A DNA stretch of 64,000 bases from Arenicellales bacterium (GTDB lineage: Bacteria > Pseudomonadota > Gammaproteobacteria > Arenicellales > JAJDZL01): NCBI GenBank assembly GCA_958295885.1, contig OY282380.1, positions 1,550,001 through 1,614,000 on the forward strand, in the 5' to 3' direction. This document shows, piece by piece, positions 1-9,608 of the stretch (position 1 is its first letter; the number at the start of each line of letters is the position of its first letter). The position numbers and the translations under genes are program-made. The notes under the pieces were generated by a model. The model had not been told where the DNA came from, ran no database searches, and was given only the letters and a program-made list of their open reading frames with translations.

Positions 1-341
1 GATGCTTGTACAAAATCGTCCCACTCAGTCCAGATATTGTCTTTGGCTTCACTATGTTCATTGTCAGTCATTCCAGAATTCATCGGAAAAAGATCCGGAA
101 TTCTGTCCACATTCGCAGCCATTTCAGCGGCCATTGCGCCGAGTTCCAGAGGTTCGCCTTTGCCGCGCTTTAGGAAATTGGAGAATGCCTTCATGCTGGT
201 TCCCAATTTCTCCATGAAAATGTGGCGGCTTTTGTATACACCCGTAAGCTCTGCCATCGTTCCGTGAGAGTGACTGTACGCAGAAAAAAGAGAAAAAGTC
301 AGCGCACTGACCGTCATTCCAATAAAAATCAATTTTTTCAC
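1..341 (-). CDS. Cytochrome c'-like protein, N-terminal part (cut by window edge)
   Basis: The reverse strand reads a GTG start at 341-339 behind an AGAGGTG ribosome-binding stretch, then a lysine-rich n-region and hydrophobic signal peptide (KKLIFIGMTVSALTFSLFSA), so the product is probably exported. The mature part closely matches the full cytochrome c' gene at 15380-15865 and shares the blocks MKAFSNFLKRG, IPDLFPMN and WTEWDDFVQA. The heme-binding CxxCH would lie beyond the window, so heme binding is inferred from the paralogue. Cytochromes c' are periplasmic four-helix heme proteins linked to NO binding or electron transfer. An internal ATG at 317-315 is a less likely start because it would shorten the signal peptide. 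Confidence 0.8.
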   Translation of the reverse strand, partial: MKKLIFIGMTVSALTFSLFSAYSHSHGTMAELTGVYKSRHIFMEKLGTSMKAFSNFLKRGKGEPLELGAMAAEMAANVDRIPDLFPMNSGMTDNEHSEAKDNIWTEWDDFVQA

Positions 342-497
342 TTTCAGCACACCTCTAAAACATTATGTAAATCTCAATATATCCCAAAACTCGAGTTAGA
401 AAAAAATTTTGAAAGGACCGAGGTTGTGACAATTTCAGCAGTGCAATTGGTTGAATTTATACCATTATAGTTGGTACGGTTTATTTTCACCAATCAC

Positions 498-1619
498 TCA
501 ATTGATCGCCCGATACAGGCAACTCACCGGTCCTCCAGCGTATGCTCCATAGACCGGTGTCTTTTTGGACTCAATCCAGGAACGCATCTTGTTTGTGTAA
601 TTACGATCAGGAAATTCACGCATATAAATCTCAGCCCAAGCAACTGTACGCGAACCCGAACCCTGAATCAACATTAACTGGAACTGATCCTTGTCAAATA
701 CCGAATCCCATAACCACTCCATACCATCGACAATGGTGCCTTTTTTGGGTGCCAATTCGTACACATTGTCATATCCCGAACGCCGCAGGGCGAACGCGGC
801 TCCGAACGCCGCCTGGTAGGTCATATTGGGATAATAGATGAGGTCCTTTTTCTTGGCCCAATACTTCCAAATGCGATCCTTGCCGCCTTTGCCAACACAC
901 AGCATCGCTTTCTTATAGTATTTGTAGGCAGTCTCCAGTATTTTCGGGTTGCCAGTTGCATTTCCCCAGTGTGCGTAACCCATTGCATGTAAAGCGCGCC
1001 GATCAACACCCATGACTTTGCCTTTGAAATCGTTTTTCCCACTGATCGTAATCGAGTACAGTTTGTCTCCCCACTGTCTGACTTTCTGGTGGAACTGAGT
1101 TTCGTTCGGGAACTCGGCTTTCAGCACCAGGTAAGCATGCGCCAATGGCGTCAGAAACACGGCGAGCTGGAAGTAAGGTTCATTCAGACCGTTATAACTT
1201 CTATGCTCCTTGGGATGATAAGCCTTGACATCAGTAAAAGCATCAATTTGCACGGCTTCCGAAAGTGCATCACGAATACTAGCCCCGGCATATTCATCAC
1301 CATAGTAGTAGCTTTCAACCAGTTGATAAAGCGAATGTCCTGCCATTTGAACGTTTGATCGCTGCCGTTGAATCGGCCCGCTAATCGTGGCCTGTCTGTC
1401 AAGAGCTACACTCGCAAAGTTGTTTGAACAGATTCGCCTTCGCTCTTGGGCTGATATTTTTGACAACTCACTCTTGCGGACTAGTACGTCAACTACAGGT
1501 TTTATCTCTGATTGCTTCGTGCTCGATGCAATAACCGGCTGCGCACTAAAAATCAAAGACATAATAATCGCGATCGAAAACAGTGTAACAATCTGATATT
1601 GAAAATATGTTTTGTTCAT
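498..1619 (-). CDS. Secreted alginate-lyase-like (alpha/alpha) barrel protein, putative
   Basis: About 373 residues. The open frame extends further upstream, but the ATG at 1619 follows AAGGAAG at the right distance and opens onto a clear signal peptide (hydrophobic stretch IVTLFSIAIIMSLIFSA, then an Ala-rich cleavage region). Regularly spaced aromatic and alanine-rich helices (NEPYFQLAVFLTPLAHAYLV, ALHAMGYAHWGNATG, AAFGAAFALRRSG) resemble the helical toroid of periplasmic alginate lyases (PL5/Pfam Alginate_lyase type). I do not see the classic NNHR-type catalytic motif, so a lyase activity on uronate polymers is only a suggestion. It stands alone on the minus strand between the cytochrome gene and a toxin-antitoxin remnant. 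Confidence 0.45.
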   Translation of the reverse strand: MNKTYFQYQIVTLFSIAIIMSLIFSAQPVIASSTKQSEIKPVVDVLVRKSELSKISAQERRRICSNNFASVALDRQATISGPIQRQRSNVQMAGHSLYQLVESYYYGDEYAGASIRDALSEAVQIDAFTDVKAYHPKEHRSYNGLNEPYFQLAVFLTPLAHAYLVLKAEFPNETQFHQKVRQWGDKLYSITISGKNDFKGKVMGVDRRALHAMGYAHWGNATGNPKILETAYKYYKKAMLCVGKGGKDRIWKYWAKKKDLIYYPNMTYQAAFGAAFALRRSGYDNVYELAPKKGTIVDGMEWLWDSVFDKDQFQLMLIQGSGSRTVAWAEIYMREFPDRNYTNKMRSWIESKKTPVYGAYAGGPVSCLYRAIN

Positions 1620-1862
1620 GATCTTCCTTCTATCCAGATGCCTGCGAAGGTTAAAATATCCCTCAGTGAAAGTGAAATAGCGGTCGTCAGTGCGTTGGTT
1701 TAACGATGGTTGAATCTCGAATTGCAAATTAAAAAAATGCGAAGGTTCCATTATATTCCTTCCGAGACAACCATTCTGGCTGTGAAATTCGATCAAATTG
1801 TTTTGAAGATTAAACTCATTGACGGCTATTCAGGTGGCTGGGGATAGCCGTTTGACTTTAAT

Positions 1863-1976
1863 TTAACCTTCGTTCTTCAATGCTTGCGCCATTTCATAAC
1901 TGGCTTGCAGCCTATACCAAGTTTCCGCTCCACCACCAATGGCTTTTTGAAGGTTGATGCCCAGCTGGCGCGCTGC
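1863..1976 (-). pseudogene. HigA-type antitoxin, C-terminal fragment
   Basis: The reverse strand reads AARQLGINLQKAIGGGAETW, then YRLQASYEMAQALKNEG and a TAA stop at 1865-1863. The pattern of a small-residue stretch followed by ETWYRLQASYEMAQA is the C-terminal part of the XRE-family HigA/VapI antitoxin fold. An in-frame stop lies immediately upstream of the fragment, so the helix-turn-helix part is gone, and no HigB toxin frame is seen nearby. The rest of the 1620-2271 interval shows no recognisable gene. Confidence 0.55.
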
Positions 1977-2271
1977 TTAACCTATCTCCTTGCTGATTGA
2001 TGATTGAAAATCCGGCTCCCCGGAGGATCGGTCGCGGGCGAAATCTACGAACTTCAGCGTTTTTTTTGCTGATTTCCAGTCTATTTCATCGCAACGCTTG
2101 AATTGCTGCCGTCTTGCCCGCGGATTTTCGCCGGCTTGTGGCCAAATTGGGCGTAAAATTGGTGTTTTCTGCCAGACACTAGGTAAGCAAACCATAATGT
2201 ATTCTAGGGTATTGCCTTTTGTCATATACATTTCAAAATTCTTGGACCGATAGCGCTGAACTGTTTCGAAA

Positions 2272-5223
2272 ATGAGTTCAGACTCCGAGACTTCAAAACC
2301 TGCCGACAGCTGTCGGCAGCAAACAATCTCTCTGACAGGTGTCTTGGTCGAAGTAAGTCGAGCCGGATTGGCTTCATTTCTGTTTTCGATCCTGAGACCT
2401 CGACAAGCCAGAGCTGTATCGGTGAATTCAGATGCCGTCCAGCTCAGGTTCGGTTCTCGAACCGTCGACTTTTCGCCTGGCGAGGTCGAGGCCGTCAGCA
2501 TGACCGACGGTCGACTTTGGTCTAGCATCTGCATTCGTCATGCTACAGGCGAATTCAAGGTTTCAGGATTGCCTAGAACGGCTGCATCCACCGTGGTTAA
2601 AGCGCTTGAAGCGAACAGGATTGATTGGTGGCGCAATAAATTCGCGACCCAGATAGGATTTCTCCGCCTTGTCCACGAAAATTTAGTAAATATTTTTGAT
2701 TCGCCGAATTACGTCACATGCGCTGCGCTCAAAGATCTCACGCGTGATGCGCAGATGGCTGTCGGGTCCCTGTCAAATCGATGGCCAGAAGCACTGTCCG
2801 ATATTTCCGAGGTTCAGTTGCTGCAGGACATTCTTGAATTCTTGGAGGCTCCTGGCACTGCTCGGGAAAAAGCCAACGAAGCTTACCTTAAAACCGAGCT
2901 GGTTCGCTCCCGTTTTCTGTTCGACAGAATAGAGACTCACCCGCTTACGAATGAACAGCGCAAGGCGGTCGCTACAGATGAGCGCAACAATCTTGTGGTT
3001 GCTGCAGCCGGCAGCGGCAAAACATCCGTTATCGTTGCCAAGGCAGGATGGCTCGTCCAAAGAAAGAATCTGAAGCCATCTGAACTGCTGCTGCTTTCTT
3101 TCGCACGCGATGCCCGCAATGAGATGCGGGAGCGCCTTCACACTCGACTCGAAGCCGAAGCGGCGCGTAACATCCAAGTTTCCACATTTCACGGTCTTGG
3201 CATGGCAATCATCGGTGAAGTCGAGGGCAAACGTCCGACGCTGGCCGTTACAGCTGAGGACAGCTGGGCCTTCTCGAAACAAATTAATAAAATTATTGCT
3301 GACTTGCTTGCAGACCGCGAAATCTCCGCAGTTCTGATTGAATGGTTTGAGAGCAGCTTCGCTCCCTACAAAAGCCCGCACGAATTCGAGAATTGGGGCG
3401 GGTATTTCAACTATATACGCAAGTACGACATCCGATCGCTTAAGGGTGAATTCCTTCGCAGTTTCGAGGAATGTGAAATTGCAAATTTCCTCTATCTCAA
3501 CGGAGTCTTCTACGAGTACGAAGCCTCCTATGAGCACGATCTGTCCACGACGGAGAAGCGCCAGTACCAGCCTGATTTTTTTCTTCCTGAGCATGGCATC
3601 TACATTGAGCATTTTGGGGTCGACGCCGAGGGAAAAACGGCGTCATTCGTGAATCAGGAACAGTATCTGCAGGAAATGGAATGGAAGCGCGGAGTTCACA
3701 AGCAATACAGCACCATTCTGATAGAGACCTTCAGCTTTGAGCATGCCAACGGCAGTCTGCTTCACAACCTGACTGAGAAACTATCACGCCGCGGAGTGAC
3801 ACTTTCGCCAATCCCACCCAAAAAGATATTCAGCGTTCTCGTACGACAGGGCTGCATCAAACCATTCACGAAACTCATAGCGACGTTTCTGAATCACTTC
3901 AAGGGCAGCCGGCTGTCCTTCTCCGATTTAGTCGAACGCGCCTCCGCTCATCAGGACCGCAGACGAGCAAAGGCGTTTCTTGCAGTGTTCCGCCCAATTG
4001 CCGAGCGCTATGAGAAAGAACTCGCGCACGCTGGAGAGATCGACTTCCACGACATGATCAACCGGGCAACCGATCTGGTGGAAGCCGGTCGTTACTCCAA
4101 CTCCTACCGTTACATTTTGGTCGATGAATTTCAGGACATTTCACGTTCCCGCGCAAATCTGCTTAAAGCATTGCTTGAAACGCGGAAGAGCGCTCAGCTG
4201 TTTGCGGTTGGCGACGATTGGCAGTCGATCTACCGATTCGTCGGATCGGACATCGCGGTTATGCGTGAATTCGGGAATCAGTTCGGCGCGTTCGAGCGCA
4301 TTGATCTTGAAACCACCTTTCGCTGTTCAGATCGAATTTGCACGGTAGCCACGGATTTCGTGCTTCGCAACCCCGCACAGATCCGCAAGTCAGTCCGCGC
4401 GATAAACAGATCTGACGCCCCGGCGGTGTTCATTGGACTGCCTGGTCGGCGAGGATTCAAATTACTTGACGACGCTCTCAAACGTATTGCCAGCAATGCG
4501 GTCAAATACGATGGACAATCCGAGGTGTTGCTCCTCAGCCGCTACCGACATCAGAAACCCGATAACATCAGCAACCTTAACCGACAATATTCTGGCCTTC
4601 GCATCATCTGGAAAACGGTGCACGGTTCCAAGGGCATCGAAGCCGACTATGTGGTAGTGATCGGCGTGTGCTCCGGAAAGTACGGTTTTCCCTCCGAGAT
4701 AGTCGACGATCCGTTATTTGATCTGGTGCTGTCGGCACCGGAAACCTATCCAAACGCCGAGGAACGGCGCCTTTTTTATGTCGCTGTCACTAGGGCGAGA
4801 CGGCAGGCATATGTGATTGCCGATGGAGGTCCGCCATCTGCGTTCGTCAACGAACTGATTGAAGGCGGTTACGACATCTCTGTGTTTGGCGAGTCGCCGA
4901 CGGCCATCGTGCCTTGTCCGAAGTGCATTGAGGGACAGCTGGAACTCAAAGAAAACACGCGTGATGGAGGCCGCTTCTACGGTTGCACAAACTTTCCGTT
5001 ATGCAAGTATACGACAAACTCCTGTCCATACTGTCGGATCGGACTGATTGTGAAGTCGGAAGGCTCGAACCGATGCCGCGGCTGTGGCATTCTGCTCGAA
5101 AACTGTCCCGCCTGCGAAGGCTGGCTGGCGATGAAGATGGGCAAGTATGGAAAGTTCTTTGGCTGCTCGAACTGGCCGAAGTGCGACTACACGCGAAGCC
5201 CGCAGCAAACAAAACAAAAATAG
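2272..5223 (+). CDS. UvrD/HelD-like superfamily 1 DNA helicase with C-terminal topoisomerase-type zinc fingers
   Basis: A 983-residue SF1A helicase related to E. coli helicase IV (HelD). Residues 1-120 match the HelD N-terminal domain. Walker A AAAGSGKTS is at about 244-252, the Walker B/Q region VDEFQDISR near 617, VGDDWQSIYRF just after, and the motif V/VI region HGSKGIEADYVVV and RRLFYVAVTRAR follows. Between the first helicase motifs is a block reading QPDFFLPEHGIYIEHFG (about 433-449) with the spacing of a PD-(D/E)xK nuclease core, a feature of some HelD-like proteins. From about 882 to the end there are repeated CxxC zinc fingers (CPKC, CPYC, CPAC with YGCTNFPLC and FGCSNWPKC) of the topoisomerase I tail type. 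It probably unwinds damaged or recombining DNA. The upstream Shine-Dalgarno is weak, so the start is moderately certain. Confidence 0.85.
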   Translation: MSSDSETSKPADSCRQQTISLTGVLVEVSRAGLASFLFSILRPRQARAVSVNSDAVQLRFGSRTVDFSPGEVEAVSMTDGRLWSSICIRHATGEFKVSGLPRTAASTVVKALEANRIDWWRNKFATQIGFLRLVHENLVNIFDSPNYVTCAALKDLTRDAQMAVGSLSNRWPEALSDISEVQLLQDILEFLEAPGTAREKANEAYLKTELVRSRFLFDRIETHPLTNEQRKAVATDERNNLVVAAAGSGKTSVIVAKAGWLVQRKNLKPSELLLLSFARDARNEMRERLHTRLEAEAARNIQVSTFHGLGMAIIGEVEGKRPTLAVTAEDSWAFSKQINKIIADLLADREISAVLIEWFESSFAPYKSPHEFENWGGYFNYIRKYDIRSLKGEFLRSFEECEIANFLYLNGVFYEYEASYEHDLSTTEKRQYQPDFFLPEHGIYIEHFGVDAEGKTASFVNQEQYLQEMEWKRGVHKQYSTILIETFSFEHANGSLLHNLTEKLSRRGVTLSPIPPKKIFSVLVRQGCIKPFTKLIATFLNHFKGSRLSFSDLVERASAHQDRRRAKAFLAVFRPIAERYEKELAHAGEIDFHDMINRATDLVEAGRYSNSYRYILVDEFQDISRSRANLLKALLETRKSAQLFAVGDDWQSIYRFVGSDIAVMREFGNQFGAFERIDLETTFRCSDRICTVATDFVLRNPAQIRKSVRAINRSDAPAVFIGLPGRRGFKLLDDALKRIASNAVKYDGQSEVLLLSRYRHQKPDNISNLNRQYSGLRIIWKTVHGSKGIEADYVVVIGVCSGKYGFPSEIVDDPLFDLVLSAPETYPNAEERRLFYVAVTRARRQAYVIADGGPPSAFVNELIEGGYDISVFGESPTAIVPCPKCIEGQLELKENTRDGGRFYGCTNFPLCKYTTNSCPYCRIGLIVKSEGSNRCRGCGILLENCPACEGWLAMKMGKYGKFFGCSNWPKCDYTRSPQQTKQK

Positions 5224-6045
5224 AAAACCATCGAAGCGGAAGAAATATAGACGACGAAGGCGTTTCTGACAAAATGATTCGTTTTATGATCTAACGCGTA
5301 TTAATGAGTACGCAGTCATTCTTGTCACTAAGTTAGCCGCTGTCTTACGTCAATGACAATTCAAGCTGAAAGCGGTCACACATTGTCACAATGTTCACAA
5401 CTACTTCCAAAAATTCTGAAGTGTCGGATACAGCACGCACTTTGTGCATTGATTTTACTGATAAATCTTGACGTAAAATGACATTTCCATCATTTGCTTG
5501 CTGTCAATAAAACAACAATTGGTTCAATGGTTGATGAGACGGTTTGGCATGATCTCAAATTGCTCGCCCGGGAACGGTGCCGAACAGTTTCTTGATTGTC
5601 GAAAGCGGCTGCCCAATGTTCCGTTCAACGCAAACTCACCGGCTTTCACAGCCTGGCTGCTTTTTGAAGTTCGTAATCCGAAGCCGTCGCTGAGGTTTTC
5701 CGCGTCATCACTGCAATTGACAGTTCGCTGACAGTCCAAAAATCACAAATCAACTTCCTTTCAAAGATCAATGCACCGCACATCTCCATCCTTAACGATC
5801 ACCAGCCTCGCATATAATTTGAGTGAGATGCGCCATAATCATTGATTTTGAGGTTCGATGCCGGCTGGGCAGTCACCACAGTATCGGCAGATCAGGTGTT
5901 TCGTCAATTGTTCTGACAACTCAAATCATCCGCACCTGTACTGGATGCTTCGAACGTCAGCTTCTGGTTTTAGAAATTCAAGGAAGACTTACCCTCGAGA
6001 TGCACATGTCCAACATCAGTTACAGCTGAATCTGACTCATAATTC
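5224..6045. other. Intergenic region with no supported gene
   Basis: About 820 bases between the helicase and the aminotransferase-fold gene. Short open frames occur on both strands (for example around 5498-5740), but none has a ribosome-binding site, family motif or natural-looking composition. The last 200 bases presumably carry the promoter of the downstream gene. I see no clear hairpin terminator after the helicase. Confidence 0.5.
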
Positions 6046-7278
6046 ATGACCGCGCCCGAATACGACCTGGAGTTTGTGCGAAGCCAATTTCCAAACATTG
6101 GAGAATTGGCATTCTTCGAAAATGCTGGCGGCACTTTTGTGCCTGCCGCAGTAAGCGATCGCATTTACGACTACATGCGCCGAAACCAAGTTCAGCCAGG
6201 TGCTTCGTATCTTGCTTCTACTGAAGCGATGGAGCGAATCGATCGCAGTCATCGCCGGCTTGCTGAGATGGTCAATGCCGATGCGAGGGAAGTCATCGTC
6301 GGTCATTCAACCACGATGAATGTTTACGTGCTGGCCAATGCACTAAAGCCGTCCCTGAAACCGGGCGATGAGGTCGTTGTAACCAATCTGGACCACGAAG
6401 CGAACATTGGTGCGTGGCGCAGACTGCAGGAAAGTGGAATTGTGGTCAAGGAATGGCAGATCGATTCCGAGTCAGCCGAGCTTGGAGGAACACAGAAACT
6501 TGAGCAGCTGCTGACCGACAGGACGCGTCTGGTGTGCTGCACCTGGTGTTCCAATATTACAGGGACCATCAACGATATGCAGGCGATTGCGGAGCTGTCG
6601 CACTCCGCAGGGGCTCTGCTTTGTGCCGACGCAGTCGCTTACGCGCCGCATCGCGCGCTGGATTTTAAAAATTCCAACGTAGATTTTCTGCTGTTCAGCC
6701 TCTATAAGCTTTATGGCCCTCACTTGGGCGTTTTGTGCGGCAAACGCGAACGGCTGCTCGAATTGGACAATCAGAATCATTTCTTTTTCACCCGGTCCGC
6801 GTTGCCACAGAAGCTTCAGCCTGGCGGTTACCAACATGAAACTGCCGCATCGATTGAAGGCATCGTCGAATATTTCGATCGAATATTTGAACATCATTTT
6901 GGAGAAAGCGAATGTTCAACGAAGGAGCGTTACGAGAAAATATTTGAACTCTTTGCCCAGCACGAAGATGAAATTGCGCATCCATTGATGGATTTTCTGA
7001 ATTCAAAGCCCAACGTGCGAATTATCGGCCTGCCTGAGGTTGATTTCACTCGGCGGGTGCCGACGATTTCAATGGCCGTAGCCGACAAGCGTCACCGCGA
7101 AATTGCAGCAAAACTAGGCGAGCAGAACATCGGAGTTGGAGCAGGGGATTTTTATGCAAGGCGCTGCATTGATGCGCTGAACCTGGGTGCAGGAGGCGTC
7201 GTTCGCATCAGCATGGTTCATTACAACAGTCTAGACGAAGTGGCGCGTTTGATCAACGCCCTGGACGAATTGCTTTAA
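6046..7278 (+). CDS. Cysteine-desulfurase-like protein, class V aminotransferase fold (VC1184 type)
   Basis: A 410-residue PLP enzyme of fold type I. The N-terminus (FVRSQFPNIGELAFFENAGG) and the block VVVTNLDHEANIGAW are typical of the VC1184/TIGR01976 branch of cysteine-desulfurase-like proteins. The PLP-binding lysine is K221 in FSLYKLYGPHLGVL, after the ADAVAYAPH aspartate that pairs with the cofactor. IscS and SufS mobilise sulfur from cysteine, but the substrate of this branch is not established as far as I know, and no isc, suf or csd genes are adjacent. It is monocistronic, starts at an ATG preceded by AT-rich sequence without a strong Shine-Dalgarno, and is followed by accessory DNA. 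Confidence 0.8.
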   Translation: MTAPEYDLEFVRSQFPNIGELAFFENAGGTFVPAAVSDRIYDYMRRNQVQPGASYLASTEAMERIDRSHRRLAEMVNADAREVIVGHSTTMNVYVLANALKPSLKPGDEVVVTNLDHEANIGAWRRLQESGIVVKEWQIDSESAELGGTQKLEQLLTDRTRLVCCTWCSNITGTINDMQAIAELSHSAGALLCADAVAYAPHRALDFKNSNVDFLLFSLYKLYGPHLGVLCGKRERLLELDNQNHFFFTRSALPQKLQPGGYQHETAASIEGIVEYFDRIFEHHFGESECSTKERYEKIFELFAQHEDEIAHPLMDFLNSKPNVRIIGLPEVDFTRRVPTISMAVADKRHREIAAKLGEQNIGVGAGDFYARRCIDALNLGAGGVVRISMVHYNSLDEVARLINALDELL

Positions 7279-7520
7279 GTAATTCCTGGCACAAAATGCT
7301 AAAAGGCAACTATTCATCCCCTCTGATTGAATCTTGAGCGGCTGAACATTGCCGTTGACGATACCATCGGGCAGAGGCATCGTGACCTGATTGTATTGAT
7401 TCGTAGCGGAACATATTATCGTCCCCTTGACATGACAGCGTCAATAGTCTATGGTGTCGGCATCGTTGAATACACTCACCAATTCCAGATGGGCAACGCA
7501 AATTTCAGATCCAAAGCCAC

Positions 7521-7700
7521 GGCCGGGCGCGTCAGACCATCATCACGCGGATGCCAGCTCACAGCGTTTACATCGAATCGCATCTGGGCGGCAGCGCCAT
7601 CATGAAGCGCAAGCCGGCGGCACTAGACAGCATCGGCATTGATATTGACGCGTGCGCCATTCGTCAGTTTCGCTGCGAGTATCCGGTGGAGGCCAGATAG
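7521..7700 (+). pseudogene. D12-class DNA adenine methylase fragment
   Basis: One frame reads RQTIITRMPAHSVYIESHLG, then GSAIMKRKPAALDSIGIDID, then ACAIRQFRCEYPVEA and a stop. This is the early core of phage-type D12 adenine-N6 methyltransferases: the MPAH-YIE-HLGGG segment followed by the strand that binds the AdoMet ribose. The DPPY catalytic motif and the specificity domain are missing. The rest of 7279-7820 carries short frames without recognisable products. The fragment sits directly beside an IS4-type remnant, which suggests an old mobile or prophage scar. Confidence 0.6.
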
Positions 7701-7821
7701 CCGATGGCGAAGTTCAGCCGGCAATCGCTCAACGAAATGACGGTCGAGCAGATCACTTTACGCTTCCTGCATTTTCATCCATATTTAAGGTTTACTCTAT
7801 CATAAAGTGTCTTTACTTATC

Positions 7822-8457
7822 GGTGCAGGACCAGCTGTCCCATCACACACCGACCCGAGGTGTGATCGCAATGCCGGCTGACGCCCTCCATGCTCTTGCC
7901 GAGGCGAACTTTCACCGTGTCATCCACCACCAACGCACTCAGTCCGTTTGGTTTCAAATCCAGGCTGCGATACACTTTCGGCACCATCAACTGATGAAAC
8001 GAGCGCCCATTGACTTTTTGATTCTTCAGCAGACCCTAGAGCGAATCTTTACTGGCTTGAATGAATTCACGCATCGACCTGCGACAGAACATGGCGATTG
8101 ACGAATCCCGCAGAAACGCCCGCATCAGCAGCAGAAACACCGCTTGTACAGCATCCACGGTGCTGCGCTTGGTGATGCCCGCTCGGTTCAGCAGCGTTCT
8201 CAAATCCAGCCAGCGACAGCACTCGGCATACAGACTGTCAATGAGGATGCTCGCAGCAGTCAGCGTTTCTTCAATCGTTGAGGGCAATTATGAAATTCTG
8301 CTGCAATTTTTCATTGCATGGCCTCTTTTGGTATGCTGTCGTTTGTAAATAATCAACAATAATAACCATTTTCAGCTATTTTATGAATTTAAATCAATAT
8401 TTTAGATGAAAATCTTTAGATTACGGAATTCTGTGTATTTGAACTCCGAAACTTGAT
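7822..8457 (-). mobile_element. IS4-family insertion sequence, 5' fragment
   Basis: On the reverse strand this is highly similar to the first part of the element at 39144-40855: the transposase N-terminus (TIEETLTAASILIDSLYAEC, LLNRAGITKRS) runs from about 8287 downward. The outer end at about 8457 carries GAACTCCGAAACTTGA, matching that element's terminal repeat. The frame is broken by a TAG (…ASKDSL stop), then the other frame continues through LVVDDTVKVRLGKSMEGVS, which should hold the first DDE aspartate. Similarity ends near 7822, so roughly two thirds of the element is gone. Confidence 0.8.
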
Positions 8458-8614
8458 TTGCATCTAATCATTAAAAGAGATTTTTGAATAATCTTGAAGC
8501 TTGGTTTTGGCCGCAGCCGTAAACCTGCCGCTCATCTGGATTCAATCTGCGATGCCTTCTTCTTTCGCAGGTTGAATATGAACAACCCCAACCCTTCACC
8601 ATTGAGAATATTCC

Positions 8615-9559
8615 ATGCCAGAGTCCGATTCTTCAGCCGCTTCCGGCAAAAAGCCTGACAATATTCACGACGATTTCTTCAAGGACGTCTTTAAGGAGCG
8701 CGAATGTGTCACCAGCCTGATTCGGGCAGGTGCCCCTAAAGCGCTGTTTGAGATTATTGACTGGGATTCTTTGAGGCTCGAACCGCAGTCGATTAAAGCC
8801 GACTCGCAGAATGAGAAATTCGCCGATCTGGTATTTTCCGCGACGCTGAAAGACAGCGAGCGTACAGCCAGAATCGTCCTGTTGTTTGAGCACAAAAGCT
8901 ATAGGGATGACGCTCTGGATAAGCAGATGGCCCGCAATCAGTTTCTGATGTATCTGCAAAATGATTTTCAGTCGCTGATTGTGCCGATCGTGGTGTTTCA
9001 GGGGCCGTGGTTCAAGCATGGGTTGGTAACGTTCAGCAACCTGTTTTCCGACTATTCGGAACAGCATCTGCGAATTCTGACCGAGTATTCGGTCAACTTC
9101 CGATGTCTGCCGATCAGCGTGGATGAAATTGACAGTATGGGGCTGGCGGGAAAAACGAACATTGACGCGGTGATCCGTGCGATGGTCACGGTGCGAGACT
9201 TTGATGTGAGCGACCTGCCGGATCTAATGGACCGAACCAGGCATGTTCCAGCCGAGGGTCGGGCAAGGACGTTCAAGTTGGTGCTTGGTTATGTTTGCGG
9301 TTACAATAACGACATTAAACAGGATGACATACTGAAATTGAAAACCAAAACATTGGAGGAACAGCAGATGGTTCTTTCAGCTGTGGAAGCATTTCGTCAA
9401 GAAGGTCTGGAAGAAGGTCTGAAAAAAGGTCGTCAAGAAGTTGCAGCGAATTTGCTGCAGATAGGCATGGAACCGAAGGAAGTTGTTGAATTGACGAATC
9501 TCAGTCGGGAACAGGTCGAATCGCTTTGGCAGGAGTTTAACGGAACCTCAGAGCTCTAG
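8615..9559 (+). CDS. Rpn-family recombination-promoting nuclease (PD-(D/E)XK transposase-like)
   Basis: 314 residues. The N-terminal HDDFFKDVFKERE region and the core D71 … E92-H-K94 (KFADLVFSA, then VLLFEHKSY) are the PD-(D/E)XK motif of the Rpn/PF04754 family. These are nucleases that in E. coli promote RecA-independent recombination and have been linked to phage defence. The tail (EAFRQEGLEEGLKKGRQEVA, LLQIGMEPKEVVELTNLSRE) is the usual variable C-terminal helical repeat of the family. ATG at 8615. It appears intact, stands alone, and is flanked by an IS fragment and a second orphan tail, which fits the mobile, copy-variable nature of these genes. Confidence 0.85.
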   Translation: MPESDSSAASGKKPDNIHDDFFKDVFKERECVTSLIRAGAPKALFEIIDWDSLRLEPQSIKADSQNEKFADLVFSATLKDSERTARIVLLFEHKSYRDDALDKQMARNQFLMYLQNDFQSLIVPIVVFQGPWFKHGLVTFSNLFSDYSEQHLRILTEYSVNFRCLPISVDEIDSMGLAGKTNIDAVIRAMVTVRDFDVSDLPDLMDRTRHVPAEGRARTFKLVLGYVCGYNNDIKQDDILKLKTKTLEEQQMVLSAVEAFRQEGLEEGLKKGRQEVAANLLQIGMEPKEVVELTNLSREQVESLWQEFNGTSEL

Positions 9560-9608
9560 ACTGGCAAATCATACGCGAGATGAATCAGTTGCTTATTTCA
9601 GCTGAGAT

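Noticed and set aside
498..1019. Overlapping plus-strand frames opposite the alginate-lyase-like gene.
   Set aside because: They lack family features and run antisense to a gene with signal peptide and good ribosome-binding site.
5498..5740. Small protein on either strand in the 5.2-6.0 kb gap.
   Set aside because: No ribosome-binding site, no conserved motif, and composition unlike the neighbouring genes.
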